64,000 bases of DNA, taken from the NCBI RefSeq assembly GCF_001598855.1, contig NZ_BCZS01000020.1, forward strand, positions 1 to 64,000, read 5' to 3'. This document shows, in pieces, positions 16,832 through 29,358 of the stretch. Each line of letters starts with the position of its first letter. The first letter of the stretch is position 1. The translations under genes and the position numbers were made by a program. The notes beneath the pieces were generated by a model. That model had not been told where the DNA came from. It did no database searches and saw only the letters and a list, made by a program, of their open reading frames with translations. This DNA is from Pluralibacter gergoviae ATCC 33028 = NBRC 105706. Lineage in GTDB: Bacteria; Pseudomonadota; Gammaproteobacteria; Enterobacterales; Enterobacteriaceae.

Positions 16832-17893
16832 TTATTTAATGAACGGACGGGTAAGCAGTCCGGCGGGGCCGGTGGTGTACCAGCGGCGGCTGCCGCGGCT
16901 GCGGGAGTCGCGGCCGACGGCCTGGGTCAGGCGGTCGAGGATAATCGCCAGAATGACGATCCCGACGCCGCCGACCGAGGCCAGGCCCATGTCGAGGCGG
17001 CCAATGCCGCGCAGCACCATCTGGCCGAGGCCGCCGACGGCGATCATTGAGGCGATCACGACCATCGACAGGGCCAGCATCAGGGTCTGGTTGACGCCCG
17101 CCATAATGGTCGGCATCGCCAGCGGCAGCTGCACCTTGAACAGCATCTGGCGCGGGCTGGCGCCGAAAGAACGCGAGGCCTCAATCAGATCCTCCGGCAC
17201 TTGGTTGATGCCGAGAATGGTCAGGCGCACGATGGGCGGCAGGGCGAAGATAATGGTCACCACCACGCCCGGCACGTTGCCGATGCCGAACAGCATCACG
17301 ATGGGCACCAGGTAGACAAACGCCGGAGTAGTCTGCATGGCGTCGAGCAGCGGCCGGATAATCTTCGCCGCCCTGGGGCTGCGCGCCAGCCAGATGCCGA
17401 GCGGCAGGCCGATGACGATGCAGAACAGCAGGGCGGTCAGCACCAGCGCCAGGGTCACCATCGCCTGGGACCAGGCGCCGATAGCGCCGATCAGGATCAG
17501 CGATACCAGCGACGCCACGCCCATACCGGCGCCGCCAATCTGCCAGGCGATAAGCGTGAACACCACGATAGCCACCGGCGCGGGCATTCCCAGCAGCAGG
17601 TTCTGGAAGGCGCTGAGGATGTAATCGATCGGCACGCGGATGCCCTGGAATACGGGGCGGAAGTGGGTAACGATCCAGTCGATGCCTTCGGTCACCCACC
17701 TGTCGAGCGGGATCAGCGTCTTGTGGAACGGATCCATGATGTTGAAGTGTTCCGGCGCGGGCGCCGGGGCGCTGTTGAGCCAGTCGGCGCCGCCGTCGGC
17801 CGGCGCGGCCGTGGACGAGCCCCAGGCATCGGCAGACTGCGATGCGGTATCCGCCGCCTGCTCGCTGCCCCACGGATTAGATTGATCGGTCAT
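16832..17893 (-). CDS. proW: Glycine betaine/proline ABC permease ProW, copy 2
   Basis: This 353-aa permease has the usual enterobacterial ProW length and ends in TRPFIK like E. coli ProW. The hydrophilic N-terminal tail (about 1-75) is followed by six or seven membrane segments and the EAA-like loop at about 255-275. Its start overlaps the proV copy 2 stop region by 17 bp. A roughly 50-bp gap precedes proX copy 2, the ordinary proU spacing. Confidence 0.96.
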   Translation of the reverse strand: MTDQSNPWGSEQAADTASQSADAWGSSTAAPADGGADWLNSAPAPAPEHFNIMDPFHKTLIPLDRWVTEGIDWIVTHFRPVFQGIRVPIDYILSAFQNLLLGMPAPVAIVVFTLIAWQIGGAGMGVASLVSLILIGAIGAWSQAMVTLALVLTALLFCIVIGLPLGIWLARSPRAAKIIRPLLDAMQTTPAFVYLVPIVMLFGIGNVPGVVVTIIFALPPIVRLTILGINQVPEDLIEASRSFGASPRQMLFKVQLPLAMPTIMAGVNQTLMLALSMVVIASMIAVGGLGQMVLRGIGRLDMGLASVGGVGIVILAIILDRLTQAVGRDSRSRGSRRWYTTGPAGLLTRPFIK

Positions 17894-19088
17894 TGTTTGC
17901 CCCCTCGCGGTCTAAAGCCTGCAGCAGCATCCGTTTGGAAATGCTGCCGATGTACTGTTGCTCTTCGTCGATAACCGGCACCGCGCAGGGTGCCTGGCCG
18001 ACGTGCGAGAGCAGCTCGCTGAGCGCAGTCTGCGCATCCACCGCCTGCGGCTCCGGGAGCAGCGCGGCGTCAATGCCCTGTTCTGCGGCCAGCGCGGCCT
18101 TCAGAGAGTCAATGGAGACAATGCCGACAAATTTGTTACCGCGTTCGATAACGCAGCTGTATTCCCGATCCTCATCCTGCAGCAGCTTGAGCGCCGAGCG
18201 CGGGCCGAAACCCGGCGTGCGGCGAATAAGGCCTGCGGGCTGGCGGCGGGCAATATCTTTGGCGCTGAACACCTGGCTGATGTCCACGCCGCGAAAAAAG
18301 GTGCGCACGTAGTCGTTGGCCGGATTATTGAGAATTTCATCCGGCGTACCGACCTGGACGACTTCGCCGTTTTGCATAATGGCGATCCTGTCGCCGATGC
18401 GCATCGCTTCATCGAGGTCGTGGGAAATAAACACCACGGTGCGCTGATGCCTGGCCTGCAATTTCACCAGCTCATCCTGCATCTCGGTGCGAATTAACGG
18501 ATCGAGGGCCGAAAAGGCCTCATCCATTAATAAGATATCGGGATTAATCGCCAGCGCGCGGGCGAGACCAACGCGCTGCCGCATCCCGCCGGATAATTCA
18601 TCCGGCCAGGCGTGGGCGTAATTTTCAAGCCCTACTTGTCGAAGCGCATCTAATGCTTTTTCTTTGCGTTCCTGTGGTGATATTCCCGCTAACTCCATGC
18701 CGAACGCAGTATTATCCAGTACGTTCATGTGCGGCATTAGCGCAAATGACTGAAAGACCATCGCGATCTTTTTTCTGCGCACCTCGCGGAGTTCTGCGTC
18801 TGATATTCTGGCGATATCGACGCCGTCAATCAGCACCTGCCCGCGGGTGGGTTCAATCAGGCGATTGAGAAGGCGTACCATGGTGGATTTGCCGGACCCG
18901 GAGAGCCCCATGATGACAAATATCTCGCCTTCTTCAATGGCCAGAGTGGCGTCTTTTACGCCGAGCGATAGGCCCGTTTTTTCAAGGATTTGCTCTTTCG
19001 AGAGCCCCTTTTCAATATATTTGAAAGCGCGCTGCGGATGCTCGCCAAATATTTTATAAAGGTTTTTTACTTCTAATTTAATTGCCAT
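17877..19088 (-). CDS. proV: Glycine betaine/proline ABC ATPase ProV, copy 2
   Basis: This 403-aa ABC ATPase has the same motifs as copy 1 (Walker [10 protein letters not shown], signature LSGGMRQ, Walker B LLMDEAF) and two CBS domains at the C-terminus. It is closer to E. coli ProV than copy 1 ('[16 protein letters not shown]', '[18 protein letters not shown]'), so this is probably the ancestral proU copy. The conserved P2 promoter lies about 70 bp upstream. The start of proW overlaps its 3' end. Confidence 0.97.
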   Translation of the reverse strand: MAIKLEVKNLYKIFGEHPQRAFKYIEKGLSKEQILEKTGLSLGVKDATLAIEEGEIFVIMGLSGSGKSTMVRLLNRLIEPTRGQVLIDGVDIARISDAELREVRRKKIAMVFQSFALMPHMNVLDNTAFGMELAGISPQERKEKALDALRQVGLENYAHAWPDELSGGMRQRVGLARALAINPDILLMDEAFSALDPLIRTEMQDELVKLQARHQRTVVFISHDLDEAMRIGDRIAIMQNGEVVQVGTPDEILNNPANDYVRTFFRGVDISQVFSAKDIARRQPAGLIRRTPGFGPRSALKLLQDEDREYSCVIERGNKFVGIVSIDSLKAALAAEQGIDAALLPEPQAVDAQTALSELLSHVGQAPCAVPVIDEEQQYIGSISKRMLLQALDREGANNDRSI

Positions 19089-19156
19089 GCAATAAGGTGT
19101 TTCCTGTTATTTGATGGTGTCGATAAAATATCCAATATAAACAATTGACTGGCCAT

Positions 19157-19184
19157 ACCCTAACATACTCAGATTCTGAGGCAA
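19157..19184 (-). promoter_or_regulatory. Osmotically controlled proU P2 promoter
   Basis: On the minus strand TTGCCT (19179-19184), a 16-nt spacer and TAGGGT (19157-19162) reproduce the E. coli proU P2 core, including the spacer sequence 'CAGAATCTGAGTATGT'. In E. coli this promoter is H-NS repressed and induced by osmotic shift. The 19089-19438 gap contains this promoter and the nrdF downstream region; no gene is visible. Confidence 0.9.
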
Positions 19185-19438
19185 CCCTCAATTTGCTTAT
19201 GGAAGCGTCTGGAGATAAGGCTTGACTGGACTTATGCCGCATCACAGAAGGGAATTTTCTGGATCTACAACGTTAATTTTTTGGCCAAAAAAAGCGTCGC
19301 CGGAAGGGATTTTTCTGTCAATCTGCGGTTATTGTGACAACGCCAGGCGGCGAAAGTGAGGGTGTATTTTTCTGGCGCGCCGGTGAAATATCAAATAATT
19401 ATTGGGGGGAAATAGGCGATATATTTCCCCGCTCATCA

Positions 19439-22531
<3,093 letters not shown>

Positions 22532-22559
<28 letters not shown>

Positions 22560-22942
22560 AATTCGCTTACTCCTTTTCGCACATTGTCGATATCGCGCGG
22601 GGTGCCCATCAGCTCGAAGCGATACAGGCAGGGCACGGCGCATTTTTGCGAGATAACGTCGCCGGCGCGGCCATAGGCCTCGCCGAAATTGCGGTTTCCT
22701 GAGGCAATCACGCCGCGAATGAGGGCGCGATTGTGGGGATCGTTTAAAAAGCGGATCACCTGGCGGGGGACGGCGCCTGCGGTGCCGCCGTAGCCGTAGC
22801 TCGGCACGATCAGAATATAGGGCTCGTCAACCCGGATGCGCTCCCGTTCGTTGAGGGGAATGCGGATCGCCGGCAGCCCCAGGCGCTCGATAAAGCGCAG
22901 CGTGTTTTCGGAGCTGCTGGAGAAAAAGACGAGGGTGCTCAT
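22532..22942 (-). CDS. nrdI: Flavodoxin-like ribonucleotide reductase cofactor protein NrdI
   Basis: This 136-aa flavodoxin-like protein has the FMN phosphate loop 'FFSSSSENT' at the N-terminus and the '[17 protein letters not shown]' loop. It delivers the oxidant used to build the Mn-tyrosyl radical in NrdF. It matches E. coli NrdI in length. The loop has GYGGT where E. coli has GGGGT. Start overlaps the nrdH stop by 4 bp; end overlaps nrdE. Confidence 0.97.
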
Positions 22943-23181
22943 GCAATCGCCGCGGCGTCCGGACGCAGGCGGTTGATCATGTCCGGACGAAATCCCGACC
23001 AGCTGGTTTCACCGGCGACCACCACCGGCAGGGAGCGGAAGCCCTGGGCGCGCAGCGTATCGGCGGCATCGGGATGATGGTCGACATTCACCATTTCAAA
23101 CGCAACGCCTCTGGACTCCATGGCCCGTTTGGTGGCGTGGCACTGTACGCAGTCGTTTCGAGTGTAAATAGTAATGCGCAT
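22939..23181 (-). CDS. nrdH: Glutaredoxin-like electron donor NrdH
   Basis: This 80-aa glutaredoxin-like, thioredoxin-reductase-dependent protein has the active site CVQC near residue 11 and the C-terminal 'WSGFRPDMI' typical of NrdH. It reduces NrdE. It is the first gene of the nrdHIEF operon, with a NrdR box pair about 75-120 bp upstream. Confidence 0.97.
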   Translation of the reverse strand: MRITIYTRNDCVQCHATKRAMESRGVAFEMVNVDHHPDAADTLRAQGFRSLPVVVAGETSWSGFRPDMINRLRPDAAAIA

Positions 23182-23255
23182 GATTCGTATTTCCGTTTAA
23201 AATGACAATGCGGCGCAAAAAGCGCGTCGGTCGTCGTGGTTGGTCTTCGAAAGGA

Positions 23256-23302
23256 ATACTAGATGTAGTTGATAAAAAACTCAACCATACAATATATAGA
23301 TT
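23256..23302 (-). promoter_or_regulatory. Paired NrdR boxes of nrdHIEF
   Basis: Two 16-bp sites, atactagatgtagttg (23256-23271) and atacaatatatagatt (23287-23302), both resemble the NrdR consensus ACACTATATATAGTGT. Their starts are exactly 31 bp apart, i.e. three helical turns, the spacing described for NrdR box pairs. NrdR is the ATP/dATP-sensing repressor of ribonucleotide reductase genes. Confidence 0.75.
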
Positions 23303-23362
23303 TTTGCGGAATTTTTTCCCCGCGGACGATCGCCGCGGGGGAGCGGGTTTTGTCTTCCCCGA

Positions 23363-23797
23363 TCACTGGCGCATGCCGATCGCCAGGCGGTTAAAAGCGT
23401 TCATTAAGCTGACGGCGAAGGTCAAATCACTCACCTCCTGCGGGCTGAAGCACGCCTCCAGCGGCAGGTAAACGGCATCTTCGGCGCGGCAGCGGGCGAT
23501 ATCTGTCAGATCCTCCGCCCAGGCCAGCGCCGCCCGCTCGCGCTCCGAGAAGCGGTGGCTTACGCGCCATCCCGCGAGGGCGTCCAGTTTGGCCTGATCA
23601 ATGCCGCGCTTGCGCAGCGCGCTGCTGTGCATTTCCAGACAGAACGCGCAGCCGTTGATCTGCGATACGCGCAGGTAGATCAGTTCAATCAGTTCACCGC
23701 CAAGCGCGCTCTTCTCCAGCGCTTTCTTGGCCTGAATAAAGCCGCTATAGGCCTCCTGGCTCAGCTCATGGTACGGCTGACGTAAATTGCTCATCAT
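23363..23797 (-). CDS. AhpD/carboxymuconolactone decarboxylase-family protein
   Basis: This 144-aa protein of the AhpD-like alkylhydroperoxidase fold has the redox motif CAFCLEMH (CxxC plus His, about residues 49-56) preceded by 'YLRVSQING'. The fold is used in peroxide reduction with a thiol partner. The start has GGGAGG close upstream; the second ATG (23794) is equally possible. It is divergent from a MocR-type regulator 60 bp away, so that regulator probably controls it. No closer function can be given. Confidence 0.85.
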   Translation of the reverse strand: MMSNLRQPYHELSQEAYSGFIQAKKALEKSALGGELIELIYLRVSQINGCAFCLEMHSSALRKRGIDQAKLDALAGWRVSHRFSERERAALAWAEDLTDIARCRAEDAVYLPLEACFSPQEVSDLTFAVSLMNAFNRLAIGMRQ

Positions 23798-23857
23798 TTT
23801 CCTCCCGTTAAGTTGGCGCCAATGTAACACTATAATGGACTGTAAAAGAGGGCCATA

Positions 23858-25237
23858 TTGCGGATGAAAAAGCAGACCATAAAAAGCGAAAGCGGGCCGC
23901 GCTACCGGCGCATAGCCCGCCAGCTGAAGGCGGCCATCGACGACGGCACGCTGGCGCCGGGCAGGCGGCTGCCGTCCAGCCGGATTTTCGCCCAGGAGCA
24001 GGGCGTATCGCGCGCGACGGTGGAGGCCGCCTACGGCGAACTGGTGGCCCAGGGCTGGCTGGAGCGTAAAGGCCAGGCGGGCACCTTCGTCAGCGACCGG
24101 CTGGTGGGCAGAGCTCCGGCGGCGATGCCGGCGCACGCGGCGGCGGCCGCCGTCGGGCCGCGTCCGTTTCAGCTCGGTCTGCCGGCGCTGGATCTCTTTC
24201 CCCGGGCGCTGTGGGCAAAGGTGATGGGGCGGCGGCTGCGTACCTGGACCCGGACCGATCTCGCCTTTGGCGACGCGGCGGGAGAACCGGCCCTGCGGCA
24301 GGCTATTGTCGACTACCTGCGCGTGTCCCGCAGCATTGAGTGCCGGGCGGAGCAGGTGTTTATCACCAGCGGCTACCGCGCCTCGCTGGCGCTACTCTTC
24401 AGTACCCTGGCGCAGCCGGGAGACGCCATCTGGATGGAAGATCCCGGCTACCGCTTTATTCGTCCGACCGTTACGGCCTGCGGACTGCGCCTGCATCCGG
24501 TGCCGGTTGATGAGGAGGGCCTGAACGTCGATGCCGGGATACGCGCCGCCGGTGATGCCCGCTTTGCGCTGCTGACACCGGCCCATCAAAGTCCGCTGGG
24601 CGTAGCGCTGTCGCTGCCGCGCCGCCGACAGCTGCTGGCCTGGGCCGCGCGTAAACAGGCCTGGATCATTGAAGATGACTACGACAGCGAGTTCCGCTAT
24701 CGCGGCAGGCCGCTGCCGCCGCTGAAAAGCCTCGATGCGCCGGAGCGGGTCATTTATGCCGGGACCTTCAGCAAGTCGCTGTTTCCGGCGCTGAGGGTCG
24801 CCTGGCTGGTGGTGCCTCCGGCGCTGGTGGAGAGGTTTCGCCCGCGCGCGGACTGCAGCGTGCCGACGCTTTGCCAGCTGGCGCTGGCGGATTTTATGCA
24901 GCAGGGGCACTTCTGGCGGCACCTGAAAAAGATGCGCCAGCACTATGCGCAGCGGCGGCGCTGGCTTGAGCAGGCGCTGGCGGAGCAGGGGTTCGCCGTC
25001 TCTTCCGCTAAGGGCGGCATTCAGCTCTTGCTGCCGGTAGAGGGCGATGACAGGGCGCTGGCGCAGCGCGCGCAGGACGCGGGGCTGGCGGTCCAGGCGC
25101 TAAGCGACTGGCGGATTATGCAGGAAGGCGCGGACGGATTACTGGTGGGTTTTACCAATATTACCGGGGAAGAGGAGGCGCAGCGCCTGGCGGCAATGCT
25201 CGGCGCTGCGCTGGGGCTCCGGCAGCCGCAGGGCTGA
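23858..25237 (+). CDS. MocR/PdxR-type GntR regulator with aminotransferase domain
   Basis: This protein of about 459 aa has an N-terminal GntR winged helix (about 10-80, 'LPSSRIFAQEQGVSRATV') fused to a fold-type I aminotransferase domain. The PLP-lysine region is 'GTFSKSLFPALRVAWL' and the Asp/Tyr region 'IIEDDYDSEFRYRG'. MocR proteins sense PLP or amino compounds and do not normally act as enzymes. TTG at 23858 has the better spacing from GAGGG; ATG at 23864 would shorten it by two residues. It is divergent from the AhpD-like gene. Confidence 0.88.
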   Translation: MRMKKQTIKSESGPRYRRIARQLKAAIDDGTLAPGRRLPSSRIFAQEQGVSRATVEAAYGELVAQGWLERKGQAGTFVSDRLVGRAPAAMPAHAAAAAVGPRPFQLGLPALDLFPRALWAKVMGRRLRTWTRTDLAFGDAAGEPALRQAIVDYLRVSRSIECRAEQVFITSGYRASLALLFSTLAQPGDAIWMEDPGYRFIRPTVTACGLRLHPVPVDEEGLNVDAGIRAAGDARFALLTPAHQSPLGVALSLPRRRQLLAWAARKQAWIIEDDYDSEFRYRGRPLPPLKSLDAPERVIYAGTFSKSLFPALRVAWLVVPPALVERFRPRADCSVPTLCQLALADFMQQGHFWRHLKKMRQHYAQRRRWLEQALAEQGFAVSSAKGGIQLLLPVEGDDRALAQRAQDAGLAVQALSDWRIMQEGADGLLVGFTNITGEEEAQRLAAMLGAALGLRQPQG

Positions 25238-25254
25238 CGGAGCGGGATGACAGC

Positions 25255-25581
25255 TTAACGACGCAGGCTGACCAGTGCGCCGATGAAAACCCCCAGCGCC
25301 GCGACGGCGCCGAGCGTCTGCCACGGATTCTGGCGAACGAAGGTGCCGGCGCAGCCGACGGCGTCCCTTGCGGCCTGCGTGGTGGGCGAGCGGCCATTGA
25401 GGCGGGCGCGGGTTTCGCGCAGCAGCGCTTTGGCTTTGCGCTTTGCGGCGTCCGCTTCATCGCCGGCATCGCTGCCCCACGACTTCAGTACCGCCTCCAG
25501 CGAATCGGCCAGCTGGCTTACCTCATTCTGAATATCTTCTGCGCTGTCCTCAACATCACGACGGTTAAATCGATTAAACAT
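25255..25581 (-). CDS. ygaM: Ribosome-associated membrane protein family (DUF883), YgaM
   Basis: This 108-aa protein of the ElaB/YqjD/YgaM family has an amphipathic, helical N-terminal part ('DIQNEVSQLADSLEAVLK'). It has one C-terminal membrane segment ending 'GALVSLRR'. It aligns with E. coli YgaM over its length. YqjD and ElaB anchor ribosomes at the inner membrane in stationary phase; YgaM is assumed to be similar. Same neighbourhood as in E. coli (nrdH-ygaM-ygaC-stpA). Confidence 0.93.
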   Translation of the reverse strand: MFNRFNRRDVEDSAEDIQNEVSQLADSLEAVLKSWGSDAGDEADAAKRKAKALLRETRARLNGRSPTTQAARDAVGCAGTFVRQNPWQTLGAVAALGVFIGALVSLRR

Positions 25582-25742
25582 AGGATCCTCCGTTGAATAA
25601 ATACGATCTTAAGTTTAGAACAGATTTTTATCCCTCTGCGCAGATTCACCTCCGAAAGGGCCGTTTATGGAATTTTCTGAAAGCGAGGCGAATACTGAAT
25701 ACGGTAAGGTGGCGGGGCTGTAGAGGACAATGAGGATAAAAT

Positions 25743-26087
25743 ATGTACTTACGACCAGATGAGGTGGCACGCGTTCTTGAGAAGGCGGGATTTACCGTGG
25801 ATGAAGTGACGCAAAAAACCTACGGCTACCGCCGGGGCGAAAACTACGTTTACGTCAACCGCGAAGCGCGGATGGGGCGGACCGCGCTGATTATTCATCC
25901 GGCGCTGAAGGAGCGTAGCTATATGCTGGCGGAGCCGGCTTCGGATATTAAGACCAGCGATCACTATCAGCAATTCCCGCTTTATTTGGGGGGCAATGCG
26001 CAAGAGCACTACGGTATTCCTCACGGCTTTAGCTCACGCATGGCGCTGGAGCGTTTTCTGCACGGGCTTTTTGGCGAAAACCAATAA
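25743..26087 (+). CDS. ygaC: Conserved protein YgaC (DUF2002)
   Basis: This 114-aa protein is nearly identical to E. coli YgaC ('[20 protein letters not shown]', '[20 protein letters not shown]'). It is a small soluble protein of unknown function; the E. coli gene is Fur-regulated. The start has 'gaggacaatgaggat' upstream. It lies divergent to ygaM and upstream of stpA, as in E. coli. Confidence 0.95.
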   Translation: MYLRPDEVARVLEKAGFTVDEVTQKTYGYRRGENYVYVNREARMGRTALIIHPALKERSYMLAEPASDIKTSDHYQQFPLYLGGNAQEHYGIPHGFSSRMALERFLHGLFGENQ

Positions 26088-26256
26088 GCCGTCGGCTGGC
26101 GTCAGGCCGCCAGTCGATACCTTTTCAGTAAAGCATATTAATAAGTTGCCATTTGTGCTGCCGGGATAACAAAACCGAGTGTGGTATTTATAAATAAAAT
26201 ATAATACACTGCATTGGTATTTTTATTAACCGAACTGAAGGGATGTTAGATAATAT

Positions 26257-26655
26257 ATGTCTTTGATGCTGCAGAAACTTAATAACATGCGCACCCTGCG
26301 TGCCGCGACGCGGGAATTCTCCACTGACGTTCTTGAAGAGATGCTGGAAAAGCTCAGGAACGTGACTGAAGAAAAGCGTGCCGAAGAGGCTGAAGCCCGC
26401 GAAGCCGAGGCGCGTAAACGTGAAAAAATCAACGAGCTGATTGAACTGATGCAGGCTGACGGCATTACGCCGAACGAACTGCTCGTCAGCGGCGGCGCCA
26501 AAGGGGCACCGCGCAAGCGCGCCGCCCGTCCGGCCAAGTACCGCTATACCGATGCCAACGGCGATGAGCACACCTGGACCGGCCAGGGCCGCACGCCGAA
26601 ACCGATCGCCGAAGCCATCGCCGACGGTAAATCGCTGGACGATTTCCTGATTTAA
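26257..26655 (+). CDS. stpA: H-NS-like nucleoid protein StpA
   Basis: This 132-aa H-NS family protein has an N-terminal oligomerisation coiled coil (about 1-65, rich in Glu/Arg/Ala) and a linker. The C-terminal AT-hook-like DNA-binding domain contains 'TWTGQGRTPKPIAEAI'. Position next to ygaC identifies it as StpA and not H-NS. It is an RNA chaperone and gene silencer, able to pair with H-NS; proU is a classical target of this silencing. The leader (26088-26256) is AT-rich. A weak terminator-like stretch follows the stop. Confidence 0.92.
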   Translation: MSLMLQKLNNMRTLRAATREFSTDVLEEMLEKLRNVTEEKRAEEAEAREAEARKREKINELIELMQADGITPNELLVSGGAKGAPRKRAARPAKYRYTDANGDEHTWTGQGRTPKPIAEAIADGKSLDDFLI

Positions 26656-26694
26656 AAAGCAGGGCGCTGAGGAAAACCTCATCGCCCTTTTTTA

Positions 26695-26874
26695 TCAGCA
26701 CACGCCAAAGTCACCCTCTTCGCGATAGGGGGCTACCTCGTTAGCGGTTAGCGTATATTTTTTCCCCTGCTCATCGCCGACCGCGACGGTAATAATCTGC
26801 TCTCCGCTGACCTCAATAACCTTCATTTTTGGACCGCCCTGCTTTGGCTGGACCAGATCGCCTGCACTATACAT
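26695..26874 (-). CDS. YodC-family (DUF2158) small protein
   Basis: This 59-aa protein begins at an ATG with AAGGAG at 6-7-nt spacing; a longer in-frame GTG start would place the ribosome binding site inside the coding region. 'GDLVQPKQGGPKMKVIEV' is the DUF2158/YodC signature. The family consists of small beta-rich proteins of unknown role. It occupies part of the place where alaE sits beside stpA in E. coli. Confidence 0.85.
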   Translation of the reverse strand: MYSAGDLVQPKQGGPKMKVIEVSGEQIITVAVGDEQGKKYTLTANEVAPYREEGDFGVC

Positions 26875-27023
26875 AAATAGCTCCTTAGCCACTTTCTTAA
26901 CGTATTAAATAATAGCGCAAAAAGTATTAAAGCGTAAAAGAGGGTAAAGCTATGGGAGATAACTGGCAAGTATCAGCAGGCACGCTATGCTTTAGTTCCT
27001 TTTATTATAAAAATGGAGTTTAT

Positions 27024-27182
27024 ATGGGTTTCTGGCGCGTCATTATTACTATCCTGCTGCCGCCGCTCGGTGTGTTAATCGGTAAAGGCTTCGGCTGGGC
27101 ATTTTTACTCAATATCCTGCTGACGCTGCTCGGCTATATTCCGGGTCTTATTCACGGCTTTTGGGTCCAGACCCGCGATTAA
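27024..27182 (+). CDS. yqaE: Pmp3/YqaE small membrane protein
   Basis: This 52-aa protein has two transmembrane helices ('VIITILLPPLGVLIGKG' and 'FLLNILLTLLGYIPGLIHG'). It aligns almost perfectly with E. coli YqaE of the UPF0057/Pmp3 family, associated with membrane potential and stress. The ATG at 27024 with 'aatggagtt' upstream gives the family length; the 24 residues in front in the same frame are not family-like. Confidence 0.95.
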   Translation: MGFWRVIITILLPPLGVLIGKGFGWAFLLNILLTLLGYIPGLIHGFWVQTRD

Positions 27183-27221
27183 TGCCTACCGCGGGGGCGC
27201 GGCTGCGCCCCCCTGAGTGAC

Positions 27222-27821
27222 TCAGTATCCCACCTTAAACACCTGCCCGCTCTGAATGCCCTCCACGCTTCGGCGAAACGCCAGCGCCGCTCTTGATGCC
27301 GGAACGCTCTCAAAACCGGGGAAAAATGCCCCATACGCCGCCGCCGACTCCGCCAGCATGGTCGGGCTGACCAGATTAATACGGATGCCGCGCGGCAGTT
27401 CGCAGGCGGCGGCGCGGACAAATCCGGCCAGCGCCGCATTCACCGCCGAGGCGCTGGCGCCCTGGGCAATGGGCTCGTCGGCAATGATGCCGCTGGTCAG
27501 GGTAATCGAGCCGCCGTCGCTGAGGATATGCTGCCCCTTCAGCGCCAGCCGCACCTGGCCGAGCAGCTTATCCTGCAGGCTGACGTTGAAATCGGCGGCG
27601 GTCATGCTCTGCAGCGGCCCGAAAAACAGATTTCCAGTGGTGGCGATAATGGCGTCCAGCCTGCCGGTGCTGGCAAAGAGCGCATCGACGCTGGATTCGT
27701 CGGTAATATCGACCTGCAGATCGCCCCGGCTGCGGCCAACGCGGATAATCTCATGATGGCCCAGCGCGTCAGCGACGGCGCGGCCCAGGGTGCCGGTGGC
27801 ACCGATAATGGCTATTTTCAT
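27222..27821 (-). CDS. Short-chain dehydrogenase/reductase
   Basis: This 199-aa NAD(P)-binding Rossmann protein has 'IIGATGTLGRAV' at the N-terminus, Asp in 'LQVDITDESS' and 'ATTGNLFFGP'. The usual YxxxK is replaced by 'SASAVNAALAGFVRAAA', so the Tyr of the classical active site is missing, as in the small atypical SDR group. Divergent from a LysR regulator at 27919, which probably controls it. Substrate unknown. Confidence 0.85.
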   Translation of the reverse strand: MKIAIIGATGTLGRAVADALGHHEIIRVGRSRGDLQVDITDESSVDALFASTGRLDAIIATTGNLFFGPLQSMTAADFNVSLQDKLLGQVRLALKGQHILSDGGSITLTSGIIADEPIAQGASASAVNAALAGFVRAAACELPRGIRINLVSPTMLAESAAAYGAFFPGFESVPASRAALAFRRSVEGIQSGQVFKVGY

Positions 27822-27918
27822 TCTCTATCTCCTCGTGCGGTTTCCGCTATTCTTTACCTGTTTTTTTATGCGATAAATGCCCCCGGAGTTAAATCATTAC
27901 TAACCAGAGGTTCGGAAT

Positions 27919-28821
27919 ATGGATAAGCTTCGCGCGATGGCGACCTTCGTCGCCGTTGCAGAAGGCGGCAGCTTTACCGATGCCGCCGCCCGTCTGGAGA
28001 TGTCGGCGGTGATGGTCGGGAAATACGTCAGCCAGCTTGAGCAGCGCCTGGGCGCGCGCCTGCTGGAACGCACCACCCGGCGACAGAGCCTGACCGACGC
28101 CGGACGGGTCTACGCCGAGGAGTGCCGGCGGGTGCTGGAGCAGGTTGCCGCCGCCGACGCCTCGGTGGAACGGCTGCGGGCGGCGCCGGCGGGCACGCTG
28201 CGCATCAGCGCGCCCGTTACCTTTGGCGCCTGCGCGGTTGCTCCGGCGGTTGCCGACTTCCTCACCCGCTATCCCGAGGTGCGGGTCGAGCTTGAGCTGA
28301 GCAACCGGGCGGTGAGCCTCGTCGAAGAGGGCTTCGATCTGGCGGTGCGCATCGGCGATCTGCGCGACGACAGTCTGGTGGCAAAACCGCTGTGCCTCTA
28401 CCGGATGGTGATATGCGCCTCGCCAGACTACCTGAAGCGCTGCGGTACGCCGGCCTCGCCCGCCGATCTTGGTGCCCACCGCTGTCTGTCGCACATGGTG
28501 TGGAACCGCCGCAATGCCTGGCATCTGGCGGGCGAAGAGGCCCGCAGCGCCTGGCAGCGCGATCCGGTGCTGCGCTGCGACGACGGGCTGGGGCTGAAAA
28601 TGGCCGCCCTGGCCGGCGGCGGGCTGCTGCTGCAGCCGGAGATCCTCGTGCGCCGGGAGCTGGCCCGCGGCGAGCTGGTGCGGGTGCTCGATGACTGGCT
28701 GCCGCAGCCGCGCCCGGTCACGCTGCTCTGGCGGCAGGATCTGCGCCCGCTGCCGAAGCTGAGCCGCTTTGTGGAAATGCTGATGGAGGCCGTCGGGGAG
28801 GAGAAAAAGGGCGCCGACTGA
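27919..28821 (+). CDS. LysR-family transcriptional regulator
   Basis: This 300-aa regulator has an N-terminal winged helix ('FVAVAEGGSFTDAAARLEMS', about 9-28). Its periplasmic-binding-like effector domain begins near 90 ('LRISAPVTFGACAVAPAVAD'). Sequence features place it in the large group with AaeR/DmlR-like regulators. It is divergent from the SDR gene with a 97-bp shared promoter region. Confidence 0.9.
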   Translation: MDKLRAMATFVAVAEGGSFTDAAARLEMSAVMVGKYVSQLEQRLGARLLERTTRRQSLTDAGRVYAEECRRVLEQVAAADASVERLRAAPAGTLRISAPVTFGACAVAPAVADFLTRYPEVRVELELSNRAVSLVEEGFDLAVRIGDLRDDSLVAKPLCLYRMVICASPDYLKRCGTPASPADLGAHRCLSHMVWNRRNAWHLAGEEARSAWQRDPVLRCDDGLGLKMAALAGGGLLLQPEILVRRELARGELVRVLDDWLPQPRPVTLLWRQDLRPLPKLSRFVEMLMEAVGEEKKGAD

Positions 28822-28838
28822 CGATCGGCGCCGGGGGC

Positions 28839-29111
28839 TTACGCCCGGATATCCGCATACGCTGGCGTAGTGTCAAACTCGTGTTTGGCAAACGGGCAGA
28901 GCGGAATGATTTTGCGGTTTTCGCGGCGCATCCGTTCCACCACTTTTGCCACCAGCTTTTTGCCGACGCCCTGGCCCTTGAGGCTGGGATCGACTTCGGT
29001 ATGTTCGATAATGGCAAGATTGTCGCCGGTGGGCACAAACACCACCTCTGCCACCTGATTGCCGCTGGCGTCGTTGACGTAGAAGCGGTTATTGCCTTCG
29101 AGTATCTCCAT
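28839..29111 (-). CDS. yjdJ: GNAT-like N-acetyltransferase YjdJ
   Basis: This 90-aa short GNAT-fold protein has the acetyl-CoA loop 'GQGVGKKLV'. It aligns with E. coli YjdJ ('[18 protein letters not shown]', '[11 protein letters not shown]'). The ATG at 29111 follows the yjdI stop by 16 nt with GGGGGAAGGA as ribosome binding site. It forms an operon with yjdI, as in E. coli. Its acceptor is unknown. Confidence 0.93.
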   Translation of the reverse strand: MEILEGNNRFYVNDASGNQVAEVVFVPTGDNLAIIEHTEVDPSLKGQGVGKKLVAKVVERMRRENRKIIPLCPFAKHEFDTTPAYADIRA

Positions 29112-29127
29112 CCTTCCCCCCGGTAAG

Positions 29128-29358
29128 TTATTTGAGTCGGTACTTGAGCGCGCCGCTGGGGCAGGTATCAATGACCCGCTGCACAGTGTGCATATCGACG
29201 CTGTCCGGCGCGATCCACGGTTTACGCTTGAGGTTAAATAGCTTGCCGCTGCCCCGAACGCAGTTTCCCGAGTGCTGACAGACTGCGGTGTTGAAGTAAA
29301 CATCAATTTTTTCACCGGTGTAGCACCGGTAACCTGCATCCGTTAACGCTTTATCCAC
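29128..29358 (-). CDS. yjdI: [4Fe-4S]-type mono-cluster protein YjdI
   Basis: This 76-aa Fer4_19-family protein has '[16 protein letters not shown]' and '[12 protein letters not shown]', so three clustered cysteines plus a possible His ligand are seen. It matches E. coli YjdI almost residue for residue. It is co-transcribed with yjdJ. Function is unproven; it is likely a small iron-sulfur protein. Confidence 0.93.
   Translation of the reverse strand: MDKALTDAGYRCYTGEKIDVYFNTAVCQHSGNCVRGSGKLFNLKRKPWIAPDSVDMHTVQRVIDTCPSGALKYRLK

Noticed and set aside
15692-17050. 452-codon plus-strand frame across proX/proW copy 2
   Set aside because: It is a shadow frame of the GC-rich proU genes; a similar antisense frame exists opposite copy 1.
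26188-26682. Minus-strand frame opposite stpA
   Set aside because: It is antisense to the clear H-NS-family gene and has no recognisable protein features.
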